Notes: generated by a model from the letters alone, not told the origin. Positions 11,196-23,433 are shown, counted from the stretch's first letter. The stretch is 64,000 bases of DNA from Larix kaempferi (GCA_027924585.1 BSBM01000779.1:16846001-16910000), one strand, 5' to 3'. Numbers and translations: made by a program.

Positions 11196-12184
11196 CTTCT
11201 TTGATTTTCCATTACCCTTCTTTGCCTGCAGCTTGGGCTAGTTGTCGGGGATTTGGTTGTCCTTGATCTATCCTTTTCTTTGTGAATTAGGGCCACCTTT
11301 TCCAGGCTTCTGTTGATGATTTGCAGACCCAAAATCCCACTTATTCTTTTGCTTAAACTTCTACTCGATATTGACGGTGTATATATAAGACGCTGCTAGT
11401 GAGGATATGTCCAAGAAATCCATCTCTTTCTGAATGTACTTGTGCAAGCCATTGCGGTACTTTAGGACCAAGTGTCGTTTAGAGTCTCGAATACCCAACT
11501 TGGAGCGCAGGGTATGGAACATGTTGGTAAACTCTAGCACTATTTGGTCTCTCTCTTGGCACAAAATCGTCCATCTGGTGTACTGGTCATCATAGTTTCT
11601 GACAAGGTAGAATTATTCCTTGACGACATCGACAAAATCCACCCAAGTGGGGTCTATCCTGAATAGTTCAGACTCATCTCTTGCATGCCTCTCGTAGTAA
11701 CCGTCCCAACAATATTTAATATGGGGAAGGGACTTAAGGAGCACAAATGTGATCTTTTCGCTGTCGGAAAAGTTTTCAATAGAGAAGTAACCCTCTAATA
11801 GATTCAACCATTTCTATAAATCATTTGCATATATATTTCCTTAAAATAGGGGAATGCCAATGTTAAATTGTACCTTGAAGGGATTCGCACCCCTGAAACA
11901 GCTGCTCGTTGAAGGTTCATATGTCGTAGTCGACATCCTTCGAAGGATTTGTGCGAAATTATCCATCATCTCGTTCCTTTATCGCATGAGGGATTCCTCA
12001 AGAAACAAATTAATAGGATCTCCTGCTCCATCATATCTATTTTCTTCTCCCACCATGGGAGCGTGCTTGGGTTGACGAGGAGGGTTTTCCCCAAGATCAA
12101 CTAGTTCAGGACCCAAACCTCGATATTCAGATCTCATCGGGGACATGCACTGAGAAATCACAAGAGCAGAAGGCTCTGATACCA
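11196..12184 (-). pseudogene. gypsy gag, N-terminal and capsid part
   Basis: Minus-strand gag of the host gypsy element. The part from 11807 gives LEGYFSIENFSDSEKITF and LKSLPHIKYCWDGYYE. From 11564 it gives CQERDQIVLEFTNMFHTLR and YRNGLHKYIQKEMDFLD, the helical retrotransposon gag domain. It ends in a basic Gly/Lys tail at 11196, where the gag-only copia-type element begins, and resumes at 7659 with the Cys/His motif. The frame across the junction is continuous once the insertion and one duplication copy are removed. Stops near 11610, 11840 and 11980 make it a pseudogene. Confidence 0.75.
12172..12184 (-). other. primer binding site of the gypsy element
   Basis: TGGTATCAGAGCC on the minus strand, a complete match to the usual plant initiator-Met primer site, directly upstream of gag. 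It fixes the 5' LTR as the sequence to its right. Confidence 0.85.
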
Positions 12185-12800
12185 CTAATCTGAATTTATG
12201 TGAGACTGAAATGAAAGAGCATATATATATTCACATACACAGGTATATGGCAAGAAACACAATGATACAGTAAATTTAGATTCTATTAAATGAATGAAAG
12301 AGAACAAACTGTAAAATAAAAGCAGCTAGAATGGTGGTAGCTATATATCTAAGAAGAGATGTGGCAGATACACTCATTCATGACAGGATTAATACAATAA
12401 GAGGTTGAAAGAGCCTATTTATCTTAAGCATGAGGGAAAGAACCCTAAACATCAAAAAAATTAACCCTAGAAGATGAACTGTTATAAAGTTTGTAGCCCC
12501 AAGGTGGTTAGTTGAACAGTCAACTTCTCGGGGTCATAATTTTTGGATACGATCTCTGTTTGGGGCACTCGATAGCCCATTGGAAATGTCTATTCAATCT
12601 ATACAACTTTCAATTGGCGGAAAATGCATGTTCTTAGAAGCCATTGGCCCCACAGAATCTCCAAAAAAAGTTGTTGAGGGCCTCAAAACGGCCCCGGAAG
12701 TTCGGGACCCGAAAAAATGTAGAAAAATTACAAGAAAACTACCAAAATGGAAAATTGTTTTGAGCCAAATGAATAGGTGGTTGGCCAACTATATCCATCT
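12185..12800 (-). repeat. probable 5' LTR of the gypsy element (outer end not fixed)
   Basis: Sequence upstream of the primer site must hold the 5' LTR. It is non-coding, with CCCGAACTTCCGGGGCC-type sequence near 12700. Its partner LTR is off the window, so the outer boundary is a guess. Confidence 0.35.
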
Positions 12801-15435
12801 ATATCAATCAATGGAAAAAATTATCGAGATTTTTCAAAGTTGAATAGAGATCATTTTCTTGAGTATGTGGCATGTCATCTTTCTCATGACCTAAGGGAAA
12901 TTCTAGCATCTTATCAAAGTGAAGATGTTGTAATTGAATTTTGTAAGCATACCAAGGAGCATCAGAGACGACTTCAAGAACAAAAACAAAAGGGTCATTT
13001 TCGTCACATAGGGAGTTGATTTTACTAGAAAATCTAAAGATTATTTTATATATTCTCAAATGAGGGTAGGAGGAATTGATTTGCAAAGGGTAGATGGCAT
13101 TGGTGCAATCACCAACTCGAGACCAGTTTCAGAGAAATCATTCTAGGTTACTAGTTGTAATGAAGGATACAAGATTTGAAACCAAAACATAGGGCTTCCC
13201 ATCTTCATAAAAACAAATGAACCAATGCCAAGAAGATCATGACTTTCAATTCAATCATAGATTTGGACTGCTTAATTTAATCATTCCAAACCCTAAGTTC
13301 TTTCTATGATCCAAGTGTCAACCATTTCACTTCAAACTACTTTGCTTTCCTAGGGTTTTCAATAAAAATGCATAAGCGAAAACAAATGCATGTTGTTTGA
13401 GTTCATGGTGTCAACTATTTCACTTCAATCATATAAGGGGGGGAAGATTTGGATTCTGGGGGCTCAAAAGAGGAGGAGGAAGATTATGATGATAATAATA
13501 AGGGAGAACAAAAGGCCACATCCATGGGTTTTGATTTCTTCATAGTATATTCTTTTATGGATCTCATTGGGGCCACTGGTGGGAGATAAGTACAGACCGA
13601 GGCACAAAATTTGGCAGTGGTTCATTCGAAGTAATCTATTTCGAAGTAAATAGGGCTATCAGATAGTAAAGCAAACCTTTATTTATGCATTGGTTTCCAA
13701 AATAGGTCTTGTTGCATCATTCCTTCATGCGCAAGATTAGAGAGTAGAACCTCAAGCGCTGCAAAACTTTATGGAAATGTATAGAATCATAATTTCTATT
13801 TCAAAAGAGAAATATTCCACCATCATTTACAGAAGGAATAGTTGATGATTTTGTGAAGCAAATTCAAGCCAGTATAAGCACATAAGGCCTATGTAGAATT
13901 CCTAATAAATTTTCCCATGATTATATTAATTGTAAGCATAACACCAAGATTTTATCCATGACCAAAAACTACAATAGAACTTTGAATTCTAAACGACATT
14001 TTTCATGCAATGACATAATAATAGAAAGAGCACTTATCAGTTTTCTAAGGGTGTCATTTCCATGCATCTTAGATTCTCACAATTCATACATCTTTTCAAC
14101 CAACGCTCATATAGGTTGGCATGTATAGTGTTTGATCAAAGAAGCTCTCATACCACATGATAGAAATAATATGAGCAAGAAAACCAAGATGGCGGAAAAA
14201 GGCCTAAACCAAACCAAATTCATATTCGTCAATATAGTACATTTATAGTACATTTTCTCATAACCATCACATAACTGTCACATAACTAAATATATATTTA
14301 CTAAGGGTAATTACTATATCCTTAGTAAATATTAGGTGGTGTTAAGGACTTAAGAATAGAACAATATTTCTAGCATTCATTTGGTGCAAAGGAGGTTAAT
14401 TGCCTCTCACTTTTGGTCATTGTTAACACCAAAAAGTTGCACACCATGCTTATCCCTTAGCTATATCATCACATTCTTCATTTTTCCTACATAAAACCTT
14501 CACTTGCTCGAAATACTAAAGTTAAAAACCCCAAATTGGCCCTCAATTATTATTTCTAAATATTTTTCTCTCCAAAAAGAGGAAAATTTGGCCCATATTT
14601 CCTCCAAAAAAGAACCCTAAATCCTGGAAAATATGGATAAAATCACCAAAACATAAAATAAAAAGGGGGGGAAATATTCAAAAAAGTAAAAAAGAGAGGG
14701 AAAACCCTAAATGACATACAATACCAAGGGACAACACCACGACTCATTCAAATACCACAAGCTATTACCTAGGGCCATTTTCCTATATAATAGTGGTGAA
14801 GGTCCCTCATTTTATCATGATTTCTCCATTTTGCTACCTTATCCTCACTCTACCAAAAATTTACCAAAACCATGGAAACCTCTTGTGTACATTCTTGTTT
14901 CACCTATTGTAAATATTTTACATACCTTTTAATCTAGATCACTTGGTTCAAAGTTGCTTTATTCCTTATTAGGTCTTGAGTTCAAGTCTTAGGAAGTTAA
15001 TTTTAAAAGAAAAAGTGCATGCAATTTCTATTTTCAAGTTACTTTATTGTAAAAGTGTATCTCACTTAAATAATAAAAAATAAAAATAAAAAGTGAGTCA
15101 CTTAAGTTCTTTTTTATTGTTGCACTATTTAAAAGTAACATCATTGTACAAGTGAAATCACTTATTTTATAAAAGTGATTCACTTAAAGCAACTTTCTTG
15201 TAAAGTGATTGTCAAAGGTTCATATTGGGAAGAGGGGGGTCCTTTTTTTTTTTAACTGGTCATTCTCTATGTGCCACGTCACTATTGGGGCCATCTTCAA
15301 CATTTTCTTTGTTCAACAATAACTTCATCATCTGAAGTCAGTTTTCAGTGCCGCTTTTTTTTAAACTGCTTATTTTTTCGAGATCTTCACATCCAGACTA
15401 TTGGTTTCTACTTTTACAGCCATTAATTTACAAAT
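12801..15435. other. AT-rich interval without a recognisable gene
   Basis: Both strands carry many stops and only short open frames without family motifs. The sequence contains a few homopolymer runs and three palindromic boxes near 15091-15185. It ends directly before the gag ATG at 15436, where I looked for a 5' LTR or primer site and found neither. Confidence 0.5.
15091..15185. repeat. three palindromic AAGTGA...TCACTT boxes
   Basis: AAGTGAGTCACTT (15091-15103), AAGTGAAATCACTT (15150-15163) and AAGTGATTCACTT (15173-15185) lie within 95 bases, with half-sites on either side. Function unknown. Confidence 0.6.
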
Positions 15436-16255
15436 ATGGCAGCCCCTTGTGATATTCTACTTACTAGTTCCAACTATTTCTCATGGAAGTCTCATATGGA
15501 GGATGTTCTACGAAGTAGGGGACTTTTCAGAATTACCTCAGGGAAAGAAACAAAACCCACTGATGATGATAAGAAAATCAAATGGGAAAATAGATGTGAC
15601 AAAGCTCGTGGATTGATTGGGATGTCAATCTCTACTGATTTGCGATTCCACATATCTGGAATTGATGAACCTGATGCTGCTTGGGACAAGTTGGAATCTG
15701 TGTTTAGTAAACACAATGAAATTCGAGGTCACCAACTCGAAAATGAGTTGATTTCTTTAAATCCAAGTGATTTTTCATGCATTCAAGATTATTTATCTAA
15801 GTACAAAACTCTTAAACTCTTATGTGTAGAATGTAAGATTAAGAGGGAAGACAAACAACGCATTTATCATATTCTTTCAAAACTTGGACCTGCATATTAT
15901 GTTTTTGTATCTACATTTTACTCCATGAAAGAATCATTGAATGCAACTAGCTATCAAGAGCCTAATCTTGAATCCTTTTGTGATTCCTTGATTAGAGAGG
16001 AAGATAAATTCATCCATCTTAGAATAATCAACAATGCAGATACATTTGGGAAAGCCTTATTGTCCCAACAGAAAGAAAAGTCCAAGCCTCCTAAGAAACA
16101 AAATTTTCACAATAATAAGTCAAACAAGGGTCCAAAGCCTTCTCAGTCAGCTCCTTCTTTAAAAAATGACAAAAGATCCAAGCCAAAAGGCAAGAAGACT
16201 AAGCGTAATTGAAACTATTGTGGGTAGGATAATCATGATGAATCTAAGTGTTTCA
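15436..16255 (+). pseudogene. copia gag with zinc knuckle
   Basis: The ATG at 15436 opens a 258-codon frame: SSNYFSWKSHMEDVLRSRG, then AWDKLESVFSKHNEIRG, LENELISLNPSDF and KLGPAYYVFVSTF, the UBN2-type gag domain, then a Lys/Ser/Pro-rich tail. The first stop (TGA at about 16210) occupies the first Cys position of the CCHC knuckle; a TAG follows four codons on, and DNHDESKCF completes the knuckle before the protease frame. So the gag itself is nearly intact. It is close in sequence to the gag at 10440 on the minus strand. Confidence 0.85.
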
Positions 16256-16260
16256 AGAAG

Positions 16261-17930
16261 ATGGCAGCCTTGGAAGGAGCAATGAAGAAGCACCACATCA
16301 GCCTAGATTCACCTTTAGAATCTACCTCTCATGGACATGCAATTTGTGCTTCTGGTTATTCTTATAATGCATCTTCTTCTTCTCCTTCAAATGAATGGCT
16401 CATTGATTCTGGAGCATATTATCATATGGCTAAGGATCAAGCCATCTTTTCTACTATGCATGAATGTAACACCAAACAAATATTTTTTGGTGATGATAGA
16501 TCTCTAAGTGTTGTAGGAGCTGGAATAGTTCCAATAGATAATGATCATTTTAGTGATGTACTATGTGTTCCAAGAATTTCCTGCAATTTGTTATCAGTCT
16601 ATCAAATCACCCATTCTGGTGAAGGTAAAACTGTGACGTTTACACCTCACCAAGTTGTAATCAAGGATTTTAAAGATCCTCAACAGGTCCTAGCTATCAG
16701 AATTGTTGATGATATTACCAGGTTGTACAAGTTTAACAACTTTGGGTCATCACTTTTTCCTTCAGTTTTTGTTGCTCATAGTGATAACTTGAGCAAACTT
16801 TGGCATGAGTGATTTGGTCACTTAAATTATCGCTCATTGCAACAACTATGTAAAGACAATATGGTGACAGGTCTTCCGATGGTATCTTGCAGGGATGGTG
16901 GTTGTTCCAGTTGTGTACTCGAAAAACATCATCTGGACAGTTTTGACAAACGTGCCTCTTGGCATGCCTCGATTCCCTTGGAGCTTGTGCATAGTGACTT
17001 GTGTGGCCCTCTTCCATCTGCTTCCTTTTCTGGTTTCAAATATTTCTTAACCTTCATTGATGATTACACCAGACGCACTTGGGTTTATTTCCTAAAACTT
17101 AAGAGAGAAGTATTTAACATGTTATTTGCCTACAAGGCCCTTGTTGAAAAAAAATCTGGTCATCAAATTATTAAGTTAAGATTTGACAATGGAGGAGAAT
17201 ATGTTAACAAAAAGTTCACTACTTTCTGCACTGAACAAGGAATCCAATAACAACACACTGTTCCATATACACCACAACAAAATGGTGCAGCTGAATGGAA
17301 GAACCGCACTTTAAAAGAAATGGCTAATTGTATGATCCGATCTAAGGGACTAAGTCTTCAATTTTGGGCTGAAGCCATAAATTATGCAAATTACATAGTT
17401 AATCCCACCCCCACTAAAGCATTACAAGGTATCACATCGGAAGAAGCATGGAGTAAAATTAAACCAAATGTAAGTCACTTCCGTGTGTTTGGTAGTGAAG
17501 CATGGGCTCACATTCTGGATGAAAAACGAAAAGCATTGAAGCCTAAAAGTGAAAAGTGCATATTTGTTGGATATTCTGAAGATGTAAAAGGTTTTAGACT
17601 TCTTCAACCACATTATCATGATGTAATCATTAGAAGAGATGTTAAATTTGATGAAAATATATTGGCCTGCGAGCCTAATTCGACGATTGTGCCATCTCTA
17701 GCCTACGAGCCTGATTTGACGATTGTGCCTTCTTCTTCTTCCTCCAACTTCCTTGACAGCTTTCCAACTCCAGTTTTTGATGATGACAGTGAGGATGAAA
17801 ATCCACCTCTACCTGCTCATGTTCCTCCAGTTGCACCAGCACAAGTGCTTCCTCGATGGGTCCGTTCAACATGTGAAGCAGCTGACGATCTTGCCGGTGA
17901 TCCTAGAGATCAACGTCGAACACGTTCTTA
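16261..17930 (+). pseudogene. copia protease and integrase
   Basis: Same frame as gag. The protease has WLIDSGAYYHM with the catalytic Asp near 16405. The pre-integrase domain (about 16795-16940) has a stop after LWHE, then GHLNYRSLQQL and a C-x2-C motif (CSSC). The integrase core has VHSDLCGPL (first Asp), RFDNGGEY (second Asp) and PQQNGAAEWKN (Glu), all catalytic positions present. A TAA at 17248 interrupts it. The region then runs through the FVGYSED C-terminal motif into an acidic Pro/Ser-rich linker ending in a stop near 17930. Confidence 0.85.
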
Positions 17931-17952
17931 GTTTCAGCAAGCCTCTTCTCTT

Positions 17953-19512
17953 TTGGCTCAAGTTTCTGAGAATCATGATCCAGAAACCTTTGCAGAAGCT
18001 TTAGTAAATCCAGATTGGGATGCAGCTATGGATGAAGAATATCGTTCCTTAATGGCGAATGATACTTGGGATCTTGTACCACTTCCAAAAGGAAGAAAAA
18101 TTGTCAGATGTAAATGGGTCTATAGAACTAAGTATGCATTAGATGGAAGTGTTGAAAGACTTAAGGCAAGGTTAGTTGCCAAAGGTTTTTCCTAAGTTGA
18201 AGGGATTGACTACAATGAAACCTTTGCTCCTGTCGCAAAAATGAACTCCATCTGCCTTGTTCTTTCCCTTGCAGCCTTACATAACTAATAAGTCCATCAA
18301 ATGGATGTCAAGTCTTCCTTCTTACATGGTGATTTACAGGAGAAAATTTACATGGAATAATCTCCTGGATATGTTCAGAATAACTCTAGCCGATCTGCCG
18401 CCTTCATAAATCCTTATATGGCCTTAAGCAAGCTCCTAGAGCTTGGTATGCCAAAATGGATAGCTTTCTCCTTGACACTAGTTTTTCTATATGCCATTCT
18501 GACCCCAATGTCTATAACAAGAAAGTAGGAAACCATCTTATCATACTTGTTCTATATGTTGATGACCTTATTCTTACTGGTAGTAACCCTAAGCTTATAA
18601 CCCATGTGAAATCCAGTCTTAAGCAAAACTTTGAAATGTCAGACTTAAGACATTTGCATTATTTTCTTGGTCTCCAAGTCTTGCAAACCAAAGAAGGAAT
18701 CTTTCTTTCTCAGTCTAAGTATGCTTGTGACCTTCTTCGTCGCTTTCACATGGACGATTGTACACTAGCCCCTTCTCCCTTCCAGTATGGAGTCAAACTT
18801 TCTGCCACTTGTACTTCACCTGAAGTCGATGCCACCTTGTATCATTAGCTTGTTGGTAGTCTCTTATACTTGACTCATTCTCGTCTTGACCTTTCCTTTG
18901 TCGTTGGTCGTGTTGCCCGTTATATGCAGACACCTCATGAAAGTCACTGAAAAGCAGCTAAAGGAATACTTCGATATATTCGAGGTACAATTCAGTTTGG
19001 GATTCATTACAGTACAGGGGGGAAACCTTTATTGGTTGGTTTCATTGATTCAGATTGGGTTGGCGATCCTGATGATCGAAAGTCTACTGTAGGTTATGTT
19101 TTCAGTTTGGGATCTGGACCTATCACTTGGGCTTGTAAGAAACAACAAGCTCTTGCTCTTTCTTCAGCAGAAGCAGAATATTGAGCCGTAGTTAATGCCA
19201 ATCAGGAAGCTTTATGGCTTCGACAGATCCTTTCAAAATTTGGATTCGAGCAGCAGCAGCCTACTCCACTTTGGTGCGACAATAAAAGTGCCATCAAGCT
19301 TGCCAAATATCCAGTCCTACATCAACACAGCAAACACATTGAGCTTCATATGCACTTCATCAGAAATCTTGTTCATGATCGTGTTCTTGAGGTACTCTTT
19401 TGTCCTATAGATGATCAAGTTGCAAACATCTTCACCAAGTCTCTTACAAAAGCGAAGTTTTCTAAACTTCGATCTATGTTAGGAGTTCAGGAACTTGTCA
19501 TTAAGGGGGGAT
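17953..19512 (+). pseudogene. copia reverse transcriptase and RNase H
   Basis: RT starts with NPDWDAAMDEEYRSL and has KWVYRTKYALDGSVER, then stops and a frame change near 18390-18402. It resumes with SLYGLKQAPRAWY. The active site LYVDDLILTG (Asp pair at 18561) is intact. RNase H follows with DSDWVGDPDDRKSTVGY, SSAEAEY (stop right after, at 19183) and the final VANIFTKSL segment. The frame ends at 19512 beside a purine run. Confidence 0.88.
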
Positions 19513-19585
19513 AGGCTCTAATGCCTCCTTCCTTCTCTTAATAGTGTCACTTTTGTAAATCCTTCAATCCTATCCCAAGTTGTTC

Positions 19586-19596
19586 TTAAGGGGGGA
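19586..19596 (+). other. polypurine tract
   Basis: TTAAGGGGGGA directly precedes the LTR start TGTTAGGATATT. A second run (TTAAGGGGGG) at the end of the RNase H frame near 19502 is an alternative. Confidence 0.65.
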
Positions 19597-20150
19597 TGTT
19601 AGGATATTTAGACACTTAGGAGTTAGTTAAGATCAACTTGTGTAATATATCCGTTAGGAAAAGTGTGTTTCTTTAGTATTCATTTGTAAATACTTAATCC
19701 GACGGTCACGATATGTTCCCGACATAGAGTGATCCGACGGCTCAACTTCTCTTAGATCATACCTACCCTTGATCCGTGGCTTAACACCCGATTCGTCCTT
19801 GATCTCTATTTAAAGAGCATGGAGGGTCATTGGAAAGTTGATCGATTATGAGGAGCTCATTTGTAACTTTCTTTCTTTGCATAATAAATTGTCCCATAGA
19901 AGCTATTTGGCCGGGGCTGTGGAGTGTTTCCCTCACGAGGGTTTAAACCACGTCAAAACATCGATGTATCAATCTGTGATCTGTTTGTGTGAAGTGGTTG
20001 CTCTAGGTGTTCGGTCTTTTGGGAGTACCCTGTGACGTGTGATTGGAGAGAAACCGAAGCTAAGTTAGAGACCAAGGACCTGTTCCTTCAGATAACTGTA
20101 AGGGGCCCCATTAGCTCCATTATTTCTAGGTAACTCTTAGTCTGTAAAAA
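19597..20150 (+). repeat. 3' LTR of the copia element (right end approximate)
   Basis: Begins TGTTAGGATATTTAGACAC. It contains a TATA-like TATTTAAAG at 19807-19815, and further on GTGTTTCCCTCACGAGGG, a segment seen in plant copia LTRs. The end is not defined because the 5' partner is missing. Confidence 0.55.
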
Positions 20151-20611
20151 TCCATTTTATAATAAAAGAAAAACATTCTTTATTTTACCCTCTTGTTTGA
20201 TGAAGAATACAAAAGGAAATATTAGATTAGATTTTATTTCCATGCATTTGCTTCACGTAGTTTAGATTTTGTTTACTATTTTTTACGGTTTTTTTACTAA
20301 GTGCATGCATTACCATTTTAAACTGCTACCTAGACTTCCTTAAGTCTTAGTAGGTGTTTTTCAGCACAAGCTAGTTTGAAAACACTAGCTACAGTTTTGG
20401 TGACTCCAACCAGGTCGATCTCAATTGATCTATGGTTTTGTTAGACCACCCTTTCCAATATTTTTGTTTGTTTTATTAATTCAGTTTATATTGCTCAATT
20501 AACCTGCTGTTAGAACCATCTCACGCCTTATGTAAGTTATGGCATAGGAAACCAGCATGAACCCGCTAGTCTAGCCCCTACCGAAGCGGTTCTTTTGATA
20601 AAAAATTGCTT

Positions 20612-20940
20612 CCTCAAGCCGGGTCGTGCCTGTCATCCTACTTAGTGCAACGCAAGTGCTCCAATATACCTGGAGAGTGTGACCCAGTCACCCCTAGAGG
20701 CCCAATAAGCGCGACCTACTTGCCCAAGCCAGGTCACGCCCGTCGTTCTGTTTAGTGCAACCCAGTTGCACCGATCCGCCCGGAGAGCGCGACCTATTCG
20801 CCCTTAGAGGCCCGATAAGTGAGACCTGCCTCCCCTAGCTAAGTCACACCTTTTGTCCCATTTAGAATGACCCACTTGCACCAATTTTCTTGGAGAGCAT
20901 GATCTAGTCGCCCCCTGTGGCCTCATAAGCGCGACATAGT
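20612..20940. repeat. three tandem copies of a 110-bp unit
   Basis: Units start near 20615, 20725 and 20835, aligned on CAAGCCGGGTC, CAAGCCAGGTC and CTAGCTAAGTC. Each unit contains TTTAG(T/A)xxGACCC-like sequence, GGAGAGxxxGA and GGCCC(A/G)ATAAG. GC content is clearly higher than in the flanks. The third copy is the most diverged. Confidence 0.8.
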
Positions 20941-21257
20941 ATGTTTCTGGCTCTTCCTATGCAGTCACGTCTGTTTTTCAGATTTGTGAATTGCAGGTCA
21001 TGTGCCTCTGACAGGAGTGACCTGCGACTGTTTCCACATTTTTTCAATTTTTTTCATCCCCCTATTCAACCTCTGCCCCTTGCAACCTGCTCTAGTTTTA
21101 TACATATTTTTGTTTGTAGCACTCTATCTATTATGCTTGCAAGCCCTTTTGCTTCTTGTAGCCTTCTATGGATCTATTTTTAATGACCATTCTGTATCCA
21201 AACAAATTCTTTTTTGAAATATTTGCTACATTTCATGAAAATCCATATAGATCCATT

Positions 21258-22066
21258 TGTTAGGATATTCCTATACTCCATCCTAGTCCTACCAGCATTT
21301 TTCGTTATTTTCATTTTCAGTCTTGCATGCATTTCTGCATGCAGCATGCATTCTGCATTCTGCATGCAATTGCATGCATCCTAGTCATCAGTCCCAACAC
21401 CTAGCCCTTAGTTAGCTATCCCCAAGAGCTTCTCACTGATCAGTTTCAGCCCTCCTAGTGCTTATTGTGCCCTGCATACATCTCATGCACCCTATCTCAC
21501 GTACCATTCAGTTGTACTTCAGTTATCTTCAGTTCTTTCCTTGATTTAAGGCTAGACTGACTCTCAACTGACTGTATCACTTCGATAGACCTCCAGTGAT
21601 ACTGGACTATCCATTCTGACTCCAGTTAGATCCTCATGCATCCCCCACTGAGCCTCCTTCATTCAGTTAGTGCCTCCATGTGCCAGTTACACCTACCACA
21701 CTCAGTTAGACTCAATTTGACTGATGATTGAAAGTTACTTGTGCATTGATGAATACACTGATGATGATGAAGACTTCTAGTTGTGCTTTGATGACACTCC
21801 AGTGATCTTTTGATCTCTCCATGAAGGCTAATTCGAATTGCCACCTTGGAATTCGAATCCTCATGCATTGTATTATTTATTTGTCCATTTGTGAGTAATG
21901 AATTAGTGTGTGTGAAGTTATTTTGATTCTATCCGAGTTCTATTGTATTATTATTCTATTGCTCATTTACACTGCATTGACCACTCTTCTTCTATCTTCC
22001 TGCTTAATCATAATATTTCTTGTGAGGTATACATCGGCTCTTAGATCTACTATGAGGATTTTCACA
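21258..22066 (+). repeat. 5' LTR (809 bp)
   Basis: Contains runs of GCATGC-type repeats near 21327-21376 (TGCATGCA and variants). These are shorter in the partner LTR and explain most of the length difference. Confidence 0.93.
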
Positions 22067-22078
22067 TGGTATTAGAGC
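22067..22078 (+). other. primer binding site, initiator Met tRNA type
   Basis: TGGTATTAGAGC directly follows the 5' LTR, one base from the common TGGTATCAGAGC. Confidence 0.9.
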
Positions 22079-22231
22079 ATGTTGAGAGTTTTGTCTATCT
22101 CCATTCCTGAGATTTTTTTGCAGGTTATTATCCAGATTTCAAGTGCAACAGTTGCAGCATTTTTTGCATTTTTTGTAGTAGTAGCAGTTGCATACTTTTT
22201 CTATTGTTTTTGCAGGTCTTCTACAGCTTCC

Positions 22232-23260
22232 ATGTATTAAGAAGAAATCCCTCCTCTTTCTCCGTTCAACTATGATGAATGGAAACAAAAAATGATAGCA
22301 TATTTGAAGAGCCATGATCTCTTTGATTATTGTTTTGAAAGAGAGTTCGAATCCTCTGAAGAAGAGAATGACTAGTTAAATAAAGGTGACAGTGTCTATG
22401 CAACAATGATGTATGCTATGTCTCGATGTATGGTACACCACTTCATTGAATCTGCTGAATCTCCAAAATAGCTATGGGCCCAACTAGATGAAAGATTTGA
22501 CAAGCACAATGAAGGGATTGGTCCAAACCCTTTCGAGAGAAAGCCCACTATTGCATTCGCCTTCCTTGATGATCTCATTGATCATGAATCAATATCAAAC
22601 ATATCTCATATTGAAGTTAGCCACAAAGAAGAAGAACTTGCAGGTTCTACACTCATGCTCCAAATTCCTTCTATTTTGAATTCTGTTCCAGCTCACACTC
22701 TAGAAATTGCAGAGGTTCCTAAATCCTCTCTTGCACCAGAGTCTGTTGGTTTGCATCATAATCTACTGAATGTTTCGGAGGTCAAATCAGCCCTTGGAGG
22801 TAATGCATTCGCTCTCCTTGATCACTCACCTCTTATTTACTACTGTAAGATCATTATTTCATGCTCTTAGAAGGTTATTGAAGGTGATGGCCATTTCCAT
22901 TCGCTTGGGATAATTTCTCATGCATTTACTGGTTTAGATCTCACCTCAAATGGTTCAAAGGAGATCTTAAGCAACCATGATTCAAGTCTTGGATCTGATT
23001 TGGATTCCAAGCAATCACTGACATTTGATGGTTCTTTTGAGCATAATCTCACCCATGATGGTTCGGATGAGAAAACAAAACACTATCTATACATTCATGG
23101 TTTTGATCCCACCTCAGCTGATTCGAATCACAGGTTCAAGGATCAGACTCATACTTTTGGATTTGTTCTCATCACATTCTATTTGAAGAGCAAGTACAAG
23201 CACATGCTTTGTGAGCATGAACCACTTATTCCCAAGAAGAAGATACCTCCAGACATATGA
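22232..23260 (+). pseudogene. gag-derived ORF with unrecognised C-terminal extension
   Basis: One frame of 343 codons from the ATG at 22232 to TGA at 23258, with four in-frame stops (near 22238, 22374, 22469 and 22868) and no frameshift. The first ~90 residues are a copia-type gag start: SPFNYDEWKQKMIAYLKSHDL and LWAQLDERFDKHNE. The rest (about 250 residues) lacks zinc knuckle, protease or any enzyme motif, is rich in Ser/His/Asp, and contains repeated FDGS/HDGS-like patches near 23020-23070. I do not recognise the extension. Confidence 0.65.
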
Positions 23261-23433
23261 CCAAACATCACACCTGCTTGAGTTTGGAGCATTTATTTTT
23301 GTGTGTGCCTTACAGTCTATTTTGAGGGGGGGTATTTTTCCCATGAGGTTTTCCCCATTTCCTCAGTTTATTGACTGTTATTATTATTCATTGTATTGGG
23401 TGACCTTTGGTCTTAGTTACCAGGGCCCAGGAT

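Larger units (their letters stand above)
1..12184 (-). mobile_element. Ty3/gypsy retrotransposon, split by two insertions, running off the left edge
   Basis: The minus strand carries, from right to left, an initiator-Met primer site, gag, a gag zinc-finger-like segment, protease, RT, RNase H and integrase. This is the gypsy order (integrase last). Two foreign blocks, 7660-11195 and 2672-7495, interrupt it. Deleting each block with one copy of its short flanking duplication brings the gag and protease reading frames back into register, so all pieces belong to one element. The 3' LTR lies beyond the window. Stops and frameshifts are frequent, so it is not autonomous. A chromodomain could not be tested because the integrase end is outside the window. 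Confidence 0.8.
15436..20150 (+). mobile_element. Ty1/copia element with full coding order, 3' LTR present, 5' LTR not seen
   Basis: Gag, zinc knuckle, protease, integrase, RT and RNase H follow in copia order (integrase before RT), mostly in one frame to about 18390 and then one frame over to 19512. A polypurine tract and an LTR starting TGTTAGGATATT follow. No matching LTR or primer site precedes the gag ATG. The left end may have been deleted or replaced. Confidence 0.8.

Noticed and set aside
20612-20940. rRNA or tRNA fragment in the GC-rich stretch
   Set aside because: It resolves into three 110-bp tandem units and shows no cloverleaf or rRNA signature.
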